A DNA stretch of 64,000 bases from Clostridia bacterium (GCA_022791735.1 JAAVZQ010000068.1:1-64000), one strand, 5' to 3'. Shown: positions 46,970-56,604, numbered from the stretch's first letter. Numbers and translations: made by a program. Notes: a model not told the origin generated them from the sequence alone.

Positions 46970-49681
46970 TTATTGTGCATTTTTTGGATCTATAACTTTT
47001 TTCTTTATTACAAATACTCCTGCTCCAATTACTGCAACTGTTATAAGAAATACAGCTACATGGTTACTCTTTTTATTTGCTTGTTTATTTTCTGCTTTAC
47101 TTCCTAATACATCTGTCTTAAATGGATCAGATGTAGTTGTCTCTGTTGGAGATGGAGATGGTGTTGGTGTTTTTGGGTTTGGTGTTTTAACTGGTAGTAC
47201 AAATTCCTTATCTGTTACTATTGGTGTAAGTACTGGCTTTGGTGTAGGTGTTTTAGTATTATTAGTAGTTGCTTGGTTTGTTGTTTGTTTTGGTGTTGGC
47301 ACTGGCGTTTTTACTGGTGTTGTTGGTGTTGGTATGTATGGTGTCTGTACTGGGGTAGGATTTATTGTAGGAGTTGGATTAATTGTAGGTGTAGGTTCTA
47401 TTTCTGTTGGAATTGGCTCTGTTGGTGTTGGCTCTATTTTATCTGTAACTTCCAATGTAACCCATGTACTTTCAGTTGTAATACTTGATGCGCCTAAATT
47501 TGTTATAATTACTAATCTATATCTTCCTGCATCCTCCTTAGTTATTGAAAATAGTTCTAGTTTTTCTTTAGTTTGACCTATTAGTTCTTCTGTCTCTTTA
47601 TACCACTTACAAGTGTAGCTATCTCCATAAGTTATCACTGTAGGATTTATAGTTATATTTTCTCCTTCTGCTCTTGTCATAGTGCTTTGTGCAAATGTAA
47701 TTTTTGCACTTGTTGGAGTTTGAAATACTGTCTCTTCTGCCCTACTTGCTTTTACACTCTGTGGTATAAAAGATACATATACAATATTATTTCCGTTTTG
47801 CAAATCATTGTAATTTGCTGTATATTCTGTGCTTCCGTTTTCATTTATTTTAGTTTCTTTTCCTAGAATAAATATCTTTTCAATGGTATAACCTGCACTT
47901 GGCACAATACTTATATTTTTGCTTTCACCACTTGATATTTGTACTGTATTTTTGCCGTCACATAAAACTGTTCCACCTTTTGTGCTAGATAAGGCAACCT
48001 TTTTATTGTCTTCTGATATATTTCCAGCTAGCACTGCTATTGTAATTTTTGAAAAATTATCACATTCGACAATTAATCCATAAGGTGTAACTGTACAAGG
48101 CATTTCTACTGCACTTGCAATTCCTCCTGCATCATTTTCTGTGAAGTAATATGCTTTATATTCTATTCCTAGAGTGTTTGCATCATACCCTTCTGGGAAT
48201 TTAACTGATATTCTCAATTTTTCATTTGTGCTATCTATCTCTTTTTGTCCTAACATAAGTTTTATATCATATGTATTACTTTTTAACACTCTTTTATTAA
48301 TTGTGCTTTCTATTTTGTTTGTCATAGCTTGTGTTTGGCTTTCATTTATCTCTTTTGATACAAGCATAAGTTTATCTTTAGCATTTGCAGATAGCTTACT
48401 ACCTGATGATTTATCTGTTATTGCAATGTCTGTATTTTCTAAAAAGCTTGGTTTATCGAATGTCTTCCAATAATTTGTATACCTTGTTAAATAGCTTATA
48501 TTATTTTGATTTTCTTTTACACTTGGTGTTCCGATAATTAATGTATCTAAATCATCTATTTTACACCATTTTCCTTCTATTTCAGCATATGCATTTATCT
48601 CTAATGTTGTATCTGTTTCATCTTCTATTACCATACATGGAATATCTAGTCTATCAAGAACTGCTTTTATCGCTCTTGCATATCCTGATGGGGTTGCCTC
48701 GTTGTTTACTAAAGCTCCGTATGGAGTTCTAACATATGCTTCGTTTCCATTTGTACAGTTACTCTCAAATTTGTATGAAGCATTATCTATTATTGTATCA
48801 TATATATATTGCACTCTAAGCTTAGTAATATTTGATGCATCTACAATTTCCCCTGAATCTATATTGGCTTTTTGTATTTCAGCATTTATTTTAGATGTTG
48901 TGGTACTTTCTGATGTAGTATTTGTACTAGATGTTGGTGCTACTGTTGGAACTACTGCACTTGATGATACTTCTGGTTCTTGTGTTTCAATTGGTTTCGT
49001 ACTTGATGTGGGCTGGGCCGTCTGCTCTACATTTGATGGCGGAGCTGTAGTAGTTGTGTCTGGTGTTGGCTCTGGTGTATTTACAACTGGTTCATTTGTA
49101 TTCTGTTTTTGTTCTTTTCTTGTCTGTGTCCCAATCACTTGTGCATCAGATACAATTTTCTCTATTTTTTCTTCATATGCACTAATTTTTGTATCTATAT
49201 TTTCCTTTGTAATTCCTTCTATAAAGTAGTTTTCATTATTTCCTGCTCCTAAATATGCGTTATATGTATTTGAACCATTTGATGTAATTCTTATTGTTAG
49301 TTTAGAAAAATCTACATAAAACACTTCTGGATAATCTAGTGAAAATGCCTTTTTGGCTTTTTCAATCTGTGAAAGCAAAGTATTTTTTCCGCTTACATAT
49401 TTTGAAACTTGATCTTGTGTAACTCCTCCATTTGTTATAAGCTCATATTCTGCACCTGTTTTTAGTATACCTCCAGTATACATTTTTTTGATAGCATCAT
49501 ATATGCTTTTTTCCTCTGTACTTAAGTTTCCATAATAAAATCCTATATTATCTGCTTGATTTTTACCTGCTATATCTGATGTAATACCTGTTTTAGTAGG
49601 ATTTGTGTTTATTAATTTTATGAGTATTATTGCTATAACTACCATTACTAGTATTATTAGCACTTTTTTACATTGGTTCAT
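46970..49681 (-). CDS. Large cell-surface protein with degenerate transglutaminase-like domain
   Basis: 903 residues. N-terminal signal anchor (VLIILVMVVIAIILIKLI), a domain of unknown type (about 40-190), a Thr/Pro/Ser linker (about 200-270), then a transglutaminase-like domain. In its catalytic segment EATPSGYARAIKAVLDRLDI the Cys of functional enzymes is Ser, and the His position reads EINAYAEIEGKW. An Ig-like domain (YTCKWYKETEEL ... DAGRYRLVI), PT-rich repeats (PTPTEPIPTEIEPTPTINPT) and a C-terminal membrane segment follow. Probably a surface scaffold rather than an enzyme (inference). No in-frame CGG in 900 codons. Confidence 0.78.
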   Translation of the reverse strand: MNQCKKVLIILVMVVIAIILIKLINTNPTKTGITSDIAGKNQADNIGFYYGNLSTEEKSIYDAIKKMYTGGILKTGAEYELITNGGVTQDQVSKYVSGKNTLLSQIEKAKKAFSLDYPEVFYVDFSKLTIRITSNGSNTYNAYLGAGNNENYFIEGITKENIDTKISAYEEKIEKIVSDAQVIGTQTRKEQKQNTNEPVVNTPEPTPDTTTTAPPSNVEQTAQPTSSTKPIETQEPEVSSSAVVPTVAPTSSTNTTSESTTTSKINAEIQKANIDSGEIVDASNITKLRVQYIYDTIIDNASYKFESNCTNGNEAYVRTPYGALVNNEATPSGYARAIKAVLDRLDIPCMVIEDETDTTLEINAYAEIEGKWCKIDDLDTLIIGTPSVKENQNNISYLTRYTNYWKTFDKPSFLENTDIAITDKSSGSKLSANAKDKLMLVSKEINESQTQAMTNKIESTINKRVLKSNTYDIKLMLGQKEIDSTNEKLRISVKFPEGYDANTLGIEYKAYYFTENDAGGIASAVEMPCTVTPYGLIVECDNFSKITIAVLAGNISEDNKKVALSSTKGGTVLCDGKNTVQISSGESKNISIVPSAGYTIEKIFILGKETKINENGSTEYTANYNDLQNGNNIVYVSFIPQSVKASRAEETVFQTPTSAKITFAQSTMTRAEGENITINPTVITYGDSYTCKWYKETEELIGQTKEKLELFSITKEDAGRYRLVIITNLGASSITTESTWVTLEVTDKIEPTPTEPIPTEIEPTPTINPTPTINPTPVQTPYIPTPTTPVKTPVPTPKQTTNQATTNNTKTPTPKPVLTPIVTDKEFVLPVKTPNPKTPTPSPSPTETTTSDPFKTDVLGSKAENKQANKKSNHVAVFLITVAVIGAGVFVIKKKVIDPKNAQ

Positions 49682-49854
49682 TTATATTCCCTCTTTCGTA
49701 AATTTATTCTATTTCATTTTATATTATAACAATAATGAATTTTATAAATCAAGTATATTGTCAAAAAAAAAAAATTTTTGTCATACTAATTTTGTTAGTA
49801 TTTTCCAACCTCTATCCCTTTACTATGCTAAAATTTCTGTGAGGAATGAGGAAA

Positions 49855-50103
49855 ATGAAAAATTTTAATGAAAGATTAAGAGAATTAAGAGAAGAATGTG
49901 ATATGACACAAACTGAATTAGCACATGAGCTACTAATCGATCAAAGAAGCTTATCTTTTTACGAAATAGGAAAATATGAACCTAACATAGATACTTTAAA
50001 AAGAATGACAATTTTCTTCAATGTTTCTTCTGACTATCTATTAGGCTTAATTGATGAACGCAGAGCGTTATATGAAAATAAAGCAGAATTATTAGTAGTT
50101 TGA
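49855..50103 (+). CDS. XRE-family helix-turn-helix regulator
   Basis: 82 residues; HTH_3 domain ERLRELREECDMTQTELAHE, LLIDQRSLSFYEIGKYEPN, then a C-terminal helix FNVSSDYLLGLID. GAGGAATGAGG precedes ATG 49855; an in-frame ATG at 49846 is also possible. Divergent from the surface-protein gene at 46970, whose promoter must lie in 49682-49854, an AT-rich stretch where I could not place a clear site. Confidence 0.85.
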   Translation: MKNFNERLRELREECDMTQTELAHELLIDQRSLSFYEIGKYEPNIDTLKRMTIFFNVSSDYLLGLIDERRALYENKAELLVV

Positions 50104-50128
50104 CAAATAAGAACCTTGTTGTTTTCAC

Positions 50129-50178
50129 AATAATGGCGACCTACAAAATGAAATTCATTTTGCAGGTCGCCATTATTT
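50129..50178. terminator. Strong bidirectional terminator
   Basis: 22-bp perfect stem (AATAATGGCGACCTACAAAATG arms, shown here to 22 bases only by position) with T-rich flanks. It lies between the convergent XRE gene and the 50227 gene. Confidence 0.85.
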
Positions 50179-50226
50179 TCATACTTTTACTTCGAATTAG
50201 CCTTCCCCTTATATGAACCCTTGCCA

Positions 50227-50763
50227 TTAATAGTAGTAGCTTGATACTCTTCTTCTGGTCAAGAGACAACCAAATATAATATTTGTAATGATTATTAAAA
50301 TAATCATTATCGGAATTACCATAATGAAAAGTAGTGTAATATGCTCATTTGTGAAATTTCCATCTGTCACTCTCCCTATAATCTCCATAGCAAATCCAGC
50401 TCCACCAAAAATGATATACGCAAGAAGTGTTACATGAAGTTTTTTCCAGAATGGAATGCAAAGCCGTTTTCTCTTTTTGTTCTTTATGTAGCTACAAATT
50501 GTTATAAGCAAGAACAGATGTGGTACCGCGCAAAAGTCAATATTACTCCAAAGCATACTCCGCGGTATTGTGTAGAAGTTCATATACTTCCAAAACATAA
50601 GCCCAGTTACTCCCATTATGCAGATAATAGACAGCGCGTTAAAAGTTCCTGCCGAGAAAATCCTAGATTTGCCGCCGTTTCCGAGGCCTAATCTGTTCGA
50701 GATGAATGAACAAATTACTGCTCCGAAAGCCATGATGATGATTGCTAAAGTTGTGAGTTTCAT
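50227..50763 (-). CDS. Multi-pass membrane protein, foreign-type codon use, one in-frame CGG read as Arg
   Basis: 178 residues with about five hydrophobic segments (LTTLAIIIMAFGAVICSFIS, FNALSIICIMGVTGLMFW, VPHLFLLITIC, LLAYIIFGGAGFAMEII, LLFIMVIPIMIILIIITNII). Not recognised. AAAGGAGG precedes ATG 50763. In-frame CGG at 50560-50562 (YTIPRSMLWSN). Keeping the zero frame preserves the later membrane segments, while a +1 step would lead to a stop within about 20 codons. GC-richer than its surroundings; likely acquired. Confidence 0.7.
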   Translation of the reverse strand: MKLTTLAIIIMAFGAVICSFISNRLGLGNGGKSRIFSAGTFNALSIICIMGVTGLMFWKYMNFYTIPRSMLWSNIDFCAVPHLFLLITICSYIKNKKRKRLCIPFWKKLHVTLLAYIIFGGAGFAMEIIGRVTDGNFTNEHITLLFIMVIPIMIILIIITNIIFGCLLTRRRVSSYYY

Positions 50764-50901
50764 AGTTTTTCCTCCTTTAATGTTTTGTAAGTTAAGGTGT
50801 ATAAGTAAAAATATATTCAAAAATGCCGTTTTAGGCACATTATTACATATTAATTATACCATAATTCTTGATTTATTTCAACTAATTATGTTGATTTCGA
50901 T

Positions 50902-51448
50902 TTAATACATCCCTATGTATCCATTTCTTGGCATAGGCGGTCTGCCTCCGTGGTCCTCCTGGAAATCCGTCCGTGGTCCTCCGCGGGCCTGGCATTCCTG
51001 GTCCACCCATAGGTGGTCTTGGCATTACTCCACCTTGCCATCCTCCTTGCAAAAGTTCTCTGATGACAAGTATTCTTATCAAATCTCTTAATAAATAATT
51101 ATTATTTGGGCGTCTTGTTTCTTTTGCCCTTGGATTTTTTACATCTCCATTTTTTTGTGTTGTTTCCTCTCCTCTTACCATTTCTTCTCTTGGTTCTATG
51201 TTACTATATATTTCTTCTACCATTTCATTTAATTGTACACTATCTATTGTTATAACATTTCTTCTACTACATGCCTTTTGTACCATTGGATATACTATTC
51301 TATAAATGTCAGGATATAGATTGTTTATTTCTTGCATATTTACTTCTTGTATTCTTGGTTCAAAGTAATTTTCCATTCCTTGCATATATGTATTTTGACT
51401 TTTTACTCCAAGTACATTTTGCATATATTCTTCATAGCTATTAAACAT
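50902..51448 (-). CDS. Hypothetical protein with Gly/Pro-rich tail made by four CGG +1 recoding sites
   Basis: 180 residues after repair; not recognised. The N-terminal half is helical and charged; the middle has LLRDLIRILVIRELLQGGWQ. Recoding sites: 50981-50983, 50971-50973, 50967-50969 and 50948-50950. The four shifts turn a nonsense tail (GPRRTTDGFPGGPRRQTAYA) into GGPGMPGPGGPGGFPGGPGG followed by RPPMPRNGYIGMY and TAA 50902-50904. Two CGGA quadruplets (50970-50973 and 50966-50969) are directly adjacent, coding Gly-Gly. The repaired tail matches the PRPPMGGPGMPG pattern already present before the first site. Confidence 0.85.
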
Positions 51449-51519
51449 AAAAAAAGCCTCCTTTTCTATATATTTTATATATATTCAGGAAGCTACATTT
51501 TTGTGTTTAAATGTTACAA

Positions 51520-52911
51520 TTAAATCTCATTTACGATTTCTTTAAACTTTTTGCCTCTTTCTTCAAAATTCTTGAACATATCAAAACTTGCACTTGCTGG
51601 TGAAAATAGCACTACTTCTCCAGCTTCTGCTGTTTTCTTTGCAACTTTTACTGCATCTTTTAAATCTTCACACATGTATGTATCTATATTTTTTCCTTGT
51701 ACTTCTCCCTCTTTTTTTACTGCCTCAAATATTTTTCCAGCTGTCTGACCTAATAACACAAGTGCTCTAACATGTTCTAAAATAGGTTTTGCAAGTGGCT
51801 CATAATCTAAATGTTTATCATATCCGCCAGCTATTAATACAATTTTCTCATCAAAAGAATTAAGTCCTGCCATTGTTCTTGTAGGGCTTGTTCCTATTGA
51901 ATCATTGTACCATTTTACGCCCTCTATCTCTCTTACAAATTCTATTCTATGTTCTACCCCCATAAATGCCTTTATTGCTTTTACTTGTGTATCAACATCT
52001 GTTAATGTTCTTGTTGCAGCAATTGCAGCACTTATATTTTCATAGTTATGCACACCTCTTAAGTTTGTGTCTTTAGTATTTATAATATGCCTTCTAACTC
52101 TATCGTTACACTCTTTTATTATACCATCGTCAATAATTATTCCATCGTCTAATTTTGTCTTCCTACTAAAGAACACGACCTTACTTTCCGCTTCTTTTGC
52201 AGCTTTCCTTGTGATATCATTATCATAATTTAAAACTATAATATCATCTTTCTTTTGAGACTTAAATATATTTTTCTTTGCTTCTATATATTCTTCATAA
52301 GAACTATGTACATTTAAGTGATTTGGGGAAACATTTGTAATCACTGATATTTTAGGACTTATTTCCATATTCATTAATTGAAAACTGCTTAATTCTAAAA
52401 CTATGTAATCCTCTTCATGCATTTCTGAAAGCTTCGTAAATAGTGGAGTTCCAATGTTCCCTCCTAAATAGCAATTATATCCAGCTGTCCTTAATATTTC
52501 ATATATTAGTGATGTTGTTGTTGTTTTTCCATCACTTCCAGTAACACCAATTACTGTGCCTGGGCATAATTTCATTAGCATCTCTATTTCTGATGTTACT
52601 ATTGCCCCTCTTTTTTCTTCTTCTACTATTTCTCTTATAGTTGGCATACAGCTTGGAGACCTAAATATTATATCAAACCCTTTTAAGTTTTCTAATGCAT
52701 TTCTTCCAAAAAAATGTAGCATATCATATCTTTTTATCTCATCATAAGCTTCTTTTGGAATATTCTCCATTTCTCTATTATCAAATACTGTAACAATTGC
52801 TTCTTTTTTGTTCATGTATTTAAGTAGTGGCAAATTACTAACACCTAATCCAATTATAGCAACTTTTTTATTCTTCAAATAGCTATTAAATTCCTCTAAC
52901 TTTTTGTTCAT
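51520..52911 (-). CDS. murD: UDP-N-acetylmuramoyl-L-alanine--D-glutamate ligase
   Basis: Adds D-Glu to UDP-MurNAc-L-Ala in peptidoglycan synthesis (cytosol). 463 residues: N-terminal VAIIGLGVSNLPLLKY, ATP loop GVTGSDGKTTTTSLI, VLELSSFQL, NVSPNHLNVH, and C-terminal MEHRIEFV and LIAGGYDKHLDY. Normal length, no in-frame CGG. Confidence 0.96.
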   Translation of the reverse strand: MNKKLEEFNSYLKNKKVAIIGLGVSNLPLLKYMNKKEAIVTVFDNREMENIPKEAYDEIKRYDMLHFFGRNALENLKGFDIIFRSPSCMPTIREIVEEEKRGAIVTSEIEMLMKLCPGTVIGVTGSDGKTTTTSLIYEILRTAGYNCYLGGNIGTPLFTKLSEMHEEDYIVLELSSFQLMNMEISPKISVITNVSPNHLNVHSSYEEYIEAKKNIFKSQKKDDIIVLNYDNDITRKAAKEAESKVVFFSRKTKLDDGIIIDDGIIKECNDRVRRHIINTKDTNLRGVHNYENISAAIAATRTLTDVDTQVKAIKAFMGVEHRIEFVREIEGVKWYNDSIGTSPTRTMAGLNSFDEKIVLIAGGYDKHLDYEPLAKPILEHVRALVLLGQTAGKIFEAVKKEGEVQGKNIDTYMCEDLKDAVKVAKKTAEAGEVVLFSPASASFDMFKNFEERGKKFKEIVNEI

Positions 52912-52940
52912 AAGTTTTCCCCCAAAATTTTATCTAATTA

Positions 52941-53171
52941 TTACAATTTACAGCAAAGTAAACTTAGAAGTCTGTGCAGGAAGTTATATATGATTTTTAA
53001 GAAACACCGCGTAAGCGACCAAACGAGCTGTGCGAGTGCGAAATGGAGTAACCGACATATTAAGCTACGTAGTAGCGTACAGTTTGGAGGTTACGACACC
53101 AAGGTGTTTTAAAAAAAATTATATATAACTTCCTGTATGAACAAACAAAACTTAAAGCTGTAAATCGTATT
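52941..53171. repeat. Intergenic palindromic repeat, family 1, with nested palindromic insert
   Basis: Outer ends TTACAATTTACAGC and AGCTGTAAATCGTA with core pieces CTTAGAAGTCTGTGCAGG and GAACAAACAAAACTTAAAG. The insert has its own inverted ends (GAAGTTATATATGATTTTTA against AAAAATTATATATAACTTC, and AACACC/GGTGTT). No ORF in the murD-gatB gap. Confidence 0.7.
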
Positions 53172-53194
53172 ATCTAATTATATGCAAGAAAATG

Positions 53195-54631
53195 TTATTT
53201 CATTGCATCTTTAAACATTTGATTTAACATTCCTGGATTTGCTTTTCCTTTTGTTTCTTTCATCGCTTGTCCAACTAAAAATCCTAACGCTTTATCTTTT
53301 CCTGCTTTATAATCAATTATTGATTGTGGATTTGCAGCTAATATTTTATCTACAACTGCTTTAATTGCTCCTTCATCAGATATTTGTGTCCAGCCATTTT
53401 TTTCTATTATTTTGCTTGGTACTTCATTTTCTTCAAACATTTTTTCAAGTACGTCTTTTGCAATTTTACTACTGATTGTACCTTTCTCAATAAGTCCTAT
53501 TAACTCTGCAAGGTCTTTTGGCTCAAAAGGTATCTCATCTGGCTCTAGTTCTTTTTCATTTAGAATTCTTGCAACATCTGATAATAACCAATTGCAAACT
53601 GCTTTTGGGTTACCACAAATATCTATTGAGGCTTCAAAAAAGTCTGACAAGTATTTAGAATTTGTAAGTGTTCTTGCTTCTTTTTCTGTAAGCTTGTATT
53701 CTGCTAAATATCTAGCCTTTCTACTTTCAGGTAGCTCTGGCAGATTATTTTTTACATTTTCTATATATTCTTCTGAAAGTCTTATTGGCGCTAAATCTGG
53801 CTCTGGAAAATATCTATAATCTTGTGCATTCTCTTTATCTCTCATTGAAAATGTTCTTCCTGATACTTCATCCCATCTTAAAGTTTCTTGCTCAATTTCT
53901 CCACCATTTTCTATAACTTCAATCTGTCTACCTATTTCATATTCAATTGCTCTTGTAATAGATTTAAAAGAGTTCATGTTTTTCATTTCTGTTCTTGTTC
54001 CAAATTCTTTTGCCCCCTTTTTTCTAACTGAAACATTTACATCTGCTCTTAGAGAGCCCTCTTCCATTTTACAATCTGATACTTCTATATACTGAAGTAT
54101 CGATTTTAATTTTTTTAAGTATGCATCTACATCTTCTACTGTACGCATATCTGGTTCTGAAACTATCTCAATTAAAGGAACTCCTGCTCTATTTAGGTCT
54201 ACCAAGCTTCCTCTACCATAGTCATCATGATTTAACTTTCCTGCATCATCTTCTATGTGTATTCTTGTAAGTCCTATTTTCTTTTTCTCTTCTCCTACAT
54301 CAATTTCTATATATCCATTTTCACAAAGTGGTTTATCATATTGTGATATCTGATATGCTTTTGGAGTATCTGGATAAAAATAATTTTTTCTGTCATTTTT
54401 ACTATCTTTTGATATTGTACAATTTGTTGCAAGACCTGCTTTTACAGCATATTCTACAACCTTCTCATTTAAAACAGGTAAAGCCCCTGGCATTCCCATG
54501 CAAACTGGGCAACAATGTGTGTTTGGCTCTCCACCAAATTCACTAGGGCATGAACAAAATATCTTTGTTTTTGTTGATAATTCTGCATGGACTTCTAATC
54601 CAATGACTGATTCGTAATCTTCTTTTGCCAT
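53195..54631 (-). CDS. gatB: Aspartyl/glutamyl-tRNA amidotransferase subunit B
   Basis: Kinase/tRNA-binding subunit of GatCAB, which converts Glu-tRNAGln (and Asp-tRNAAsn) to the amide forms. 478 residues from ATG 54631 (MAKEDYESVIGLEVHAEL), chosen because AAAGGAGG precedes it; a longer frame begins at 54691. CxxC zinc site CSCPSEF ... THCCPVCMG, signature DLNRAGVPLIEIV, and C-terminal YqeY-like domain. The ATG is one base after the gatA stop. No in-frame CGG. Confidence 0.96.
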   Translation of the reverse strand: MAKEDYESVIGLEVHAELSTKTKIFCSCPSEFGGEPNTHCCPVCMGMPGALPVLNEKVVEYAVKAGLATNCTISKDSKNDRKNYFYPDTPKAYQISQYDKPLCENGYIEIDVGEEKKKIGLTRIHIEDDAGKLNHDDYGRGSLVDLNRAGVPLIEIVSEPDMRTVEDVDAYLKKLKSILQYIEVSDCKMEEGSLRADVNVSVRKKGAKEFGTRTEMKNMNSFKSITRAIEYEIGRQIEVIENGGEIEQETLRWDEVSGRTFSMRDKENAQDYRYFPEPDLAPIRLSEEYIENVKNNLPELPESRKARYLAEYKLTEKEARTLTNSKYLSDFFEASIDICGNPKAVCNWLLSDVARILNEKELEPDEIPFEPKDLAELIGLIEKGTISSKIAKDVLEKMFEENEVPSKIIEKNGWTQISDEGAIKAVVDKILAANPQSIIDYKAGKDKALGFLVGQAMKETKGKANPGMLNQMFKDAMK

Positions 54632-54632
54632 C

Positions 54633-56122
54633 TTAGTTACCTCCTTTAAATGTAGGTTTGTAGTTTTCTCTAAATTTAACTTTTTGTTCAAATTTGTATG
54701 CTATATTTAGTAATTTCTCTTCTTCGAAATAATTTCCAATAAGTTGCATTCCAATTGGTAGACCATTTTTATCTACTCCACAAGGCATCGATATACCGTG
54801 GAATTCCTGCAATATTTACTGATACTGTGCAAATATCTGCTAAATACATCTCAAGTGCACTTTTTGATTTCTCCCCAAATTTAAATGCAGTAACTGGTGA
54901 TGTAGGTGTAAGAAGTGTGTCTACCTCTTCAAACCTTTTTGCAAACTCATTTTGTACTAAAGTTCTAACTTTTTGTGCTTTTTTATAATATGCATCATAA
55001 TAACCCGAACTTAGTACATAAGTACCAAGTATAATTCTTCTTTTTACTTCTGCACCAAAGCCTTCGCTTCTTGAGTTTACAAATAATTCTTTTAAATTTG
55101 AATAATCTTTTGCCCTATAACCGTATCTTATTCCATCAAATCTTCCAAGATTTGAACTTGCCTCTGCACATGCAATGATGTAATAAGTCGCAAGTGCATA
55201 TTTAGATACATCTAGTGATATTTCTTTTACTTCTGCTCCAAGTTCTTTGTATACTTCTGCTGATTTTAAAATTGCATCCTTTACTTCCTCATTTATGCCT
55301 TCTCCTAAAAACTCTTTAGGAAGTCCTATTTTTAATCCTTTTATATCATTATTTAATGATTTTGTATAATCTTTTTTAGGTATGTCTACTGATGTTGAAT
55401 CTTTTTCATCTCTACCCGCAATTAGACTTAAGAGTGTTGCACAATCTTCTACATCTTTTGCCATTGGTCCAATTTGGTCAAGTGATGATGCAAATGCGAC
55501 TAATCCATATCTTGAAACTAATCCATAAGTTGGTTTTAGTCCAACTATCCCGGCAAAGTGCTGCTGGCTGACGTATACTTCCACCAGTATCTGAGCCTAG
55601 AGCCCATGGAACCATTCCAGAAGCAACTGCTGCTGCTGAACCACCAGAAGAACCACCTGGTACACAGTTTAAATCCCATGGATTTTTTGTTTTCTTAAAA
55701 TATGAATGTTCTGTTGAACTTCCCATAGCAAACTCGTCCATATTAAGTTTTCCAAGTAGTACCATTTCATTTTGATTTATAATTTTGTCTACTACTGTTC
55801 CATCATAAGGAGATATAAAATTTTCAAGTATTCTTGAACTACAAGTTGTCCTTACTCCTTTTGTACACATATTGTCTTTTAATCCAATTGGTATTCCAGC
55901 ATAAGCTGATTTTTCTTTTCCATTATTTCTTTCTTCATCTATCTTTTTTGCTTTTTCTATAGCTTCATTTTCTAATGTTGTAACAAATGCATCTACATCT
56001 TTTTCTTTCTCATTTATTCTATCTATATATGCTTTTGTGATTTCTTCTGATGTAAGTTCTTTTTTCTCTAATTTTTCCTTTAATTCATGAACTGTTAAGT
56101 CTATAATCTCGCTATTATTCAT
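54633..56122 (-). CDS. gatA: Aspartyl/glutamyl-tRNA amidotransferase subunit A, two CGG +1 recoding sites
   Basis: Amidase subunit of GatCAB. ATG 56122 follows AGGAAGGATAG. Amidase signature PGGSSGGSAAAVASG, with the catalytic triad Lys in IGLKDN and Ser in DTGGSIRQPA. Recoding site 55550-55552 (QPAALC/GIVGLKPTYG) is the only CGGG quadruplet in the set. Site 54796-54798 (NIAGIP/GISMPCG) restores the C-terminus through GLPIGMQLIG to TAA 54633-54635. 495 residues, normal. Plain reading splits it in two and loses the last 55 residues. Confidence 0.96.
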
Positions 56123-56159
56123 CTCTATCCTTCCTCTCGATAATTTAATGTTGTTCGAT

Positions 56160-56444
56160 TTATAGTACCTTAGGTATTTTAAACATATTCCTCTCTGCCT
56201 CTGGTGCATTTTGCATAAGTGCTTCTTCATTTTCGAACTCTATCACTTCATCTTTCCTAAACAAATTGCAGTTTGTGTTAGATGCTATTGTTGCTTTTAA
56301 ATTGTCTACTGGTGCTTTGCATACAACATCTGCAAAGTCTAAAATATCTCTTAGATTTGCTAAATAATTATCTATTTCCTCTTCTTTTATCTTCAAGTCT
56401 GCAAGTTGTACAATATGAAGTAATTCTTCTCTTGTAACTTCCAT
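56160..56444 (-). CDS. gatC: Aspartyl/glutamyl-tRNA amidotransferase subunit C
   Basis: 94 residues, stabilising subunit of GatCAB. Typical VTREELLHIVQLADLKIKEE start, LRDILDFADVV and LREDEV-like LFRKDEVI motifs. Lies 37 bases upstream of gatA; order gatC-gatA-gatB. No in-frame CGG. Confidence 0.93.
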   Translation of the reverse strand: MEVTREELLHIVQLADLKIKEEEIDNYLANLRDILDFADVVCKAPVDNLKATIASNTNCNLFRKDEVIEFENEEALMQNAPEAERNMFKIPKVL

Positions 56445-56569
56445 AAACTAGTACCCCCCTTGTCCTCTCTTTTAATATTTTCTTATTATATAACGAAAAC
56501 CTAAAAAAAACAAGCAAAAATTGGTATTTTAATGAACTTGGAACTTTCAACAATTTGAGCAAAAATTAT

Positions 56570-56598
56570 TTGACTTTTTACAATAATCTGTGTATAAT
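56570..56598 (+). promoter_or_regulatory. Consensus promoter for a predicted small RNA
   Basis: TTGACT at 56570-56575, a 17-base spacer and TATAAT at 56593-56598. Confidence 0.7.
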
Positions 56599-56604
56599 AT
56601 AGAT

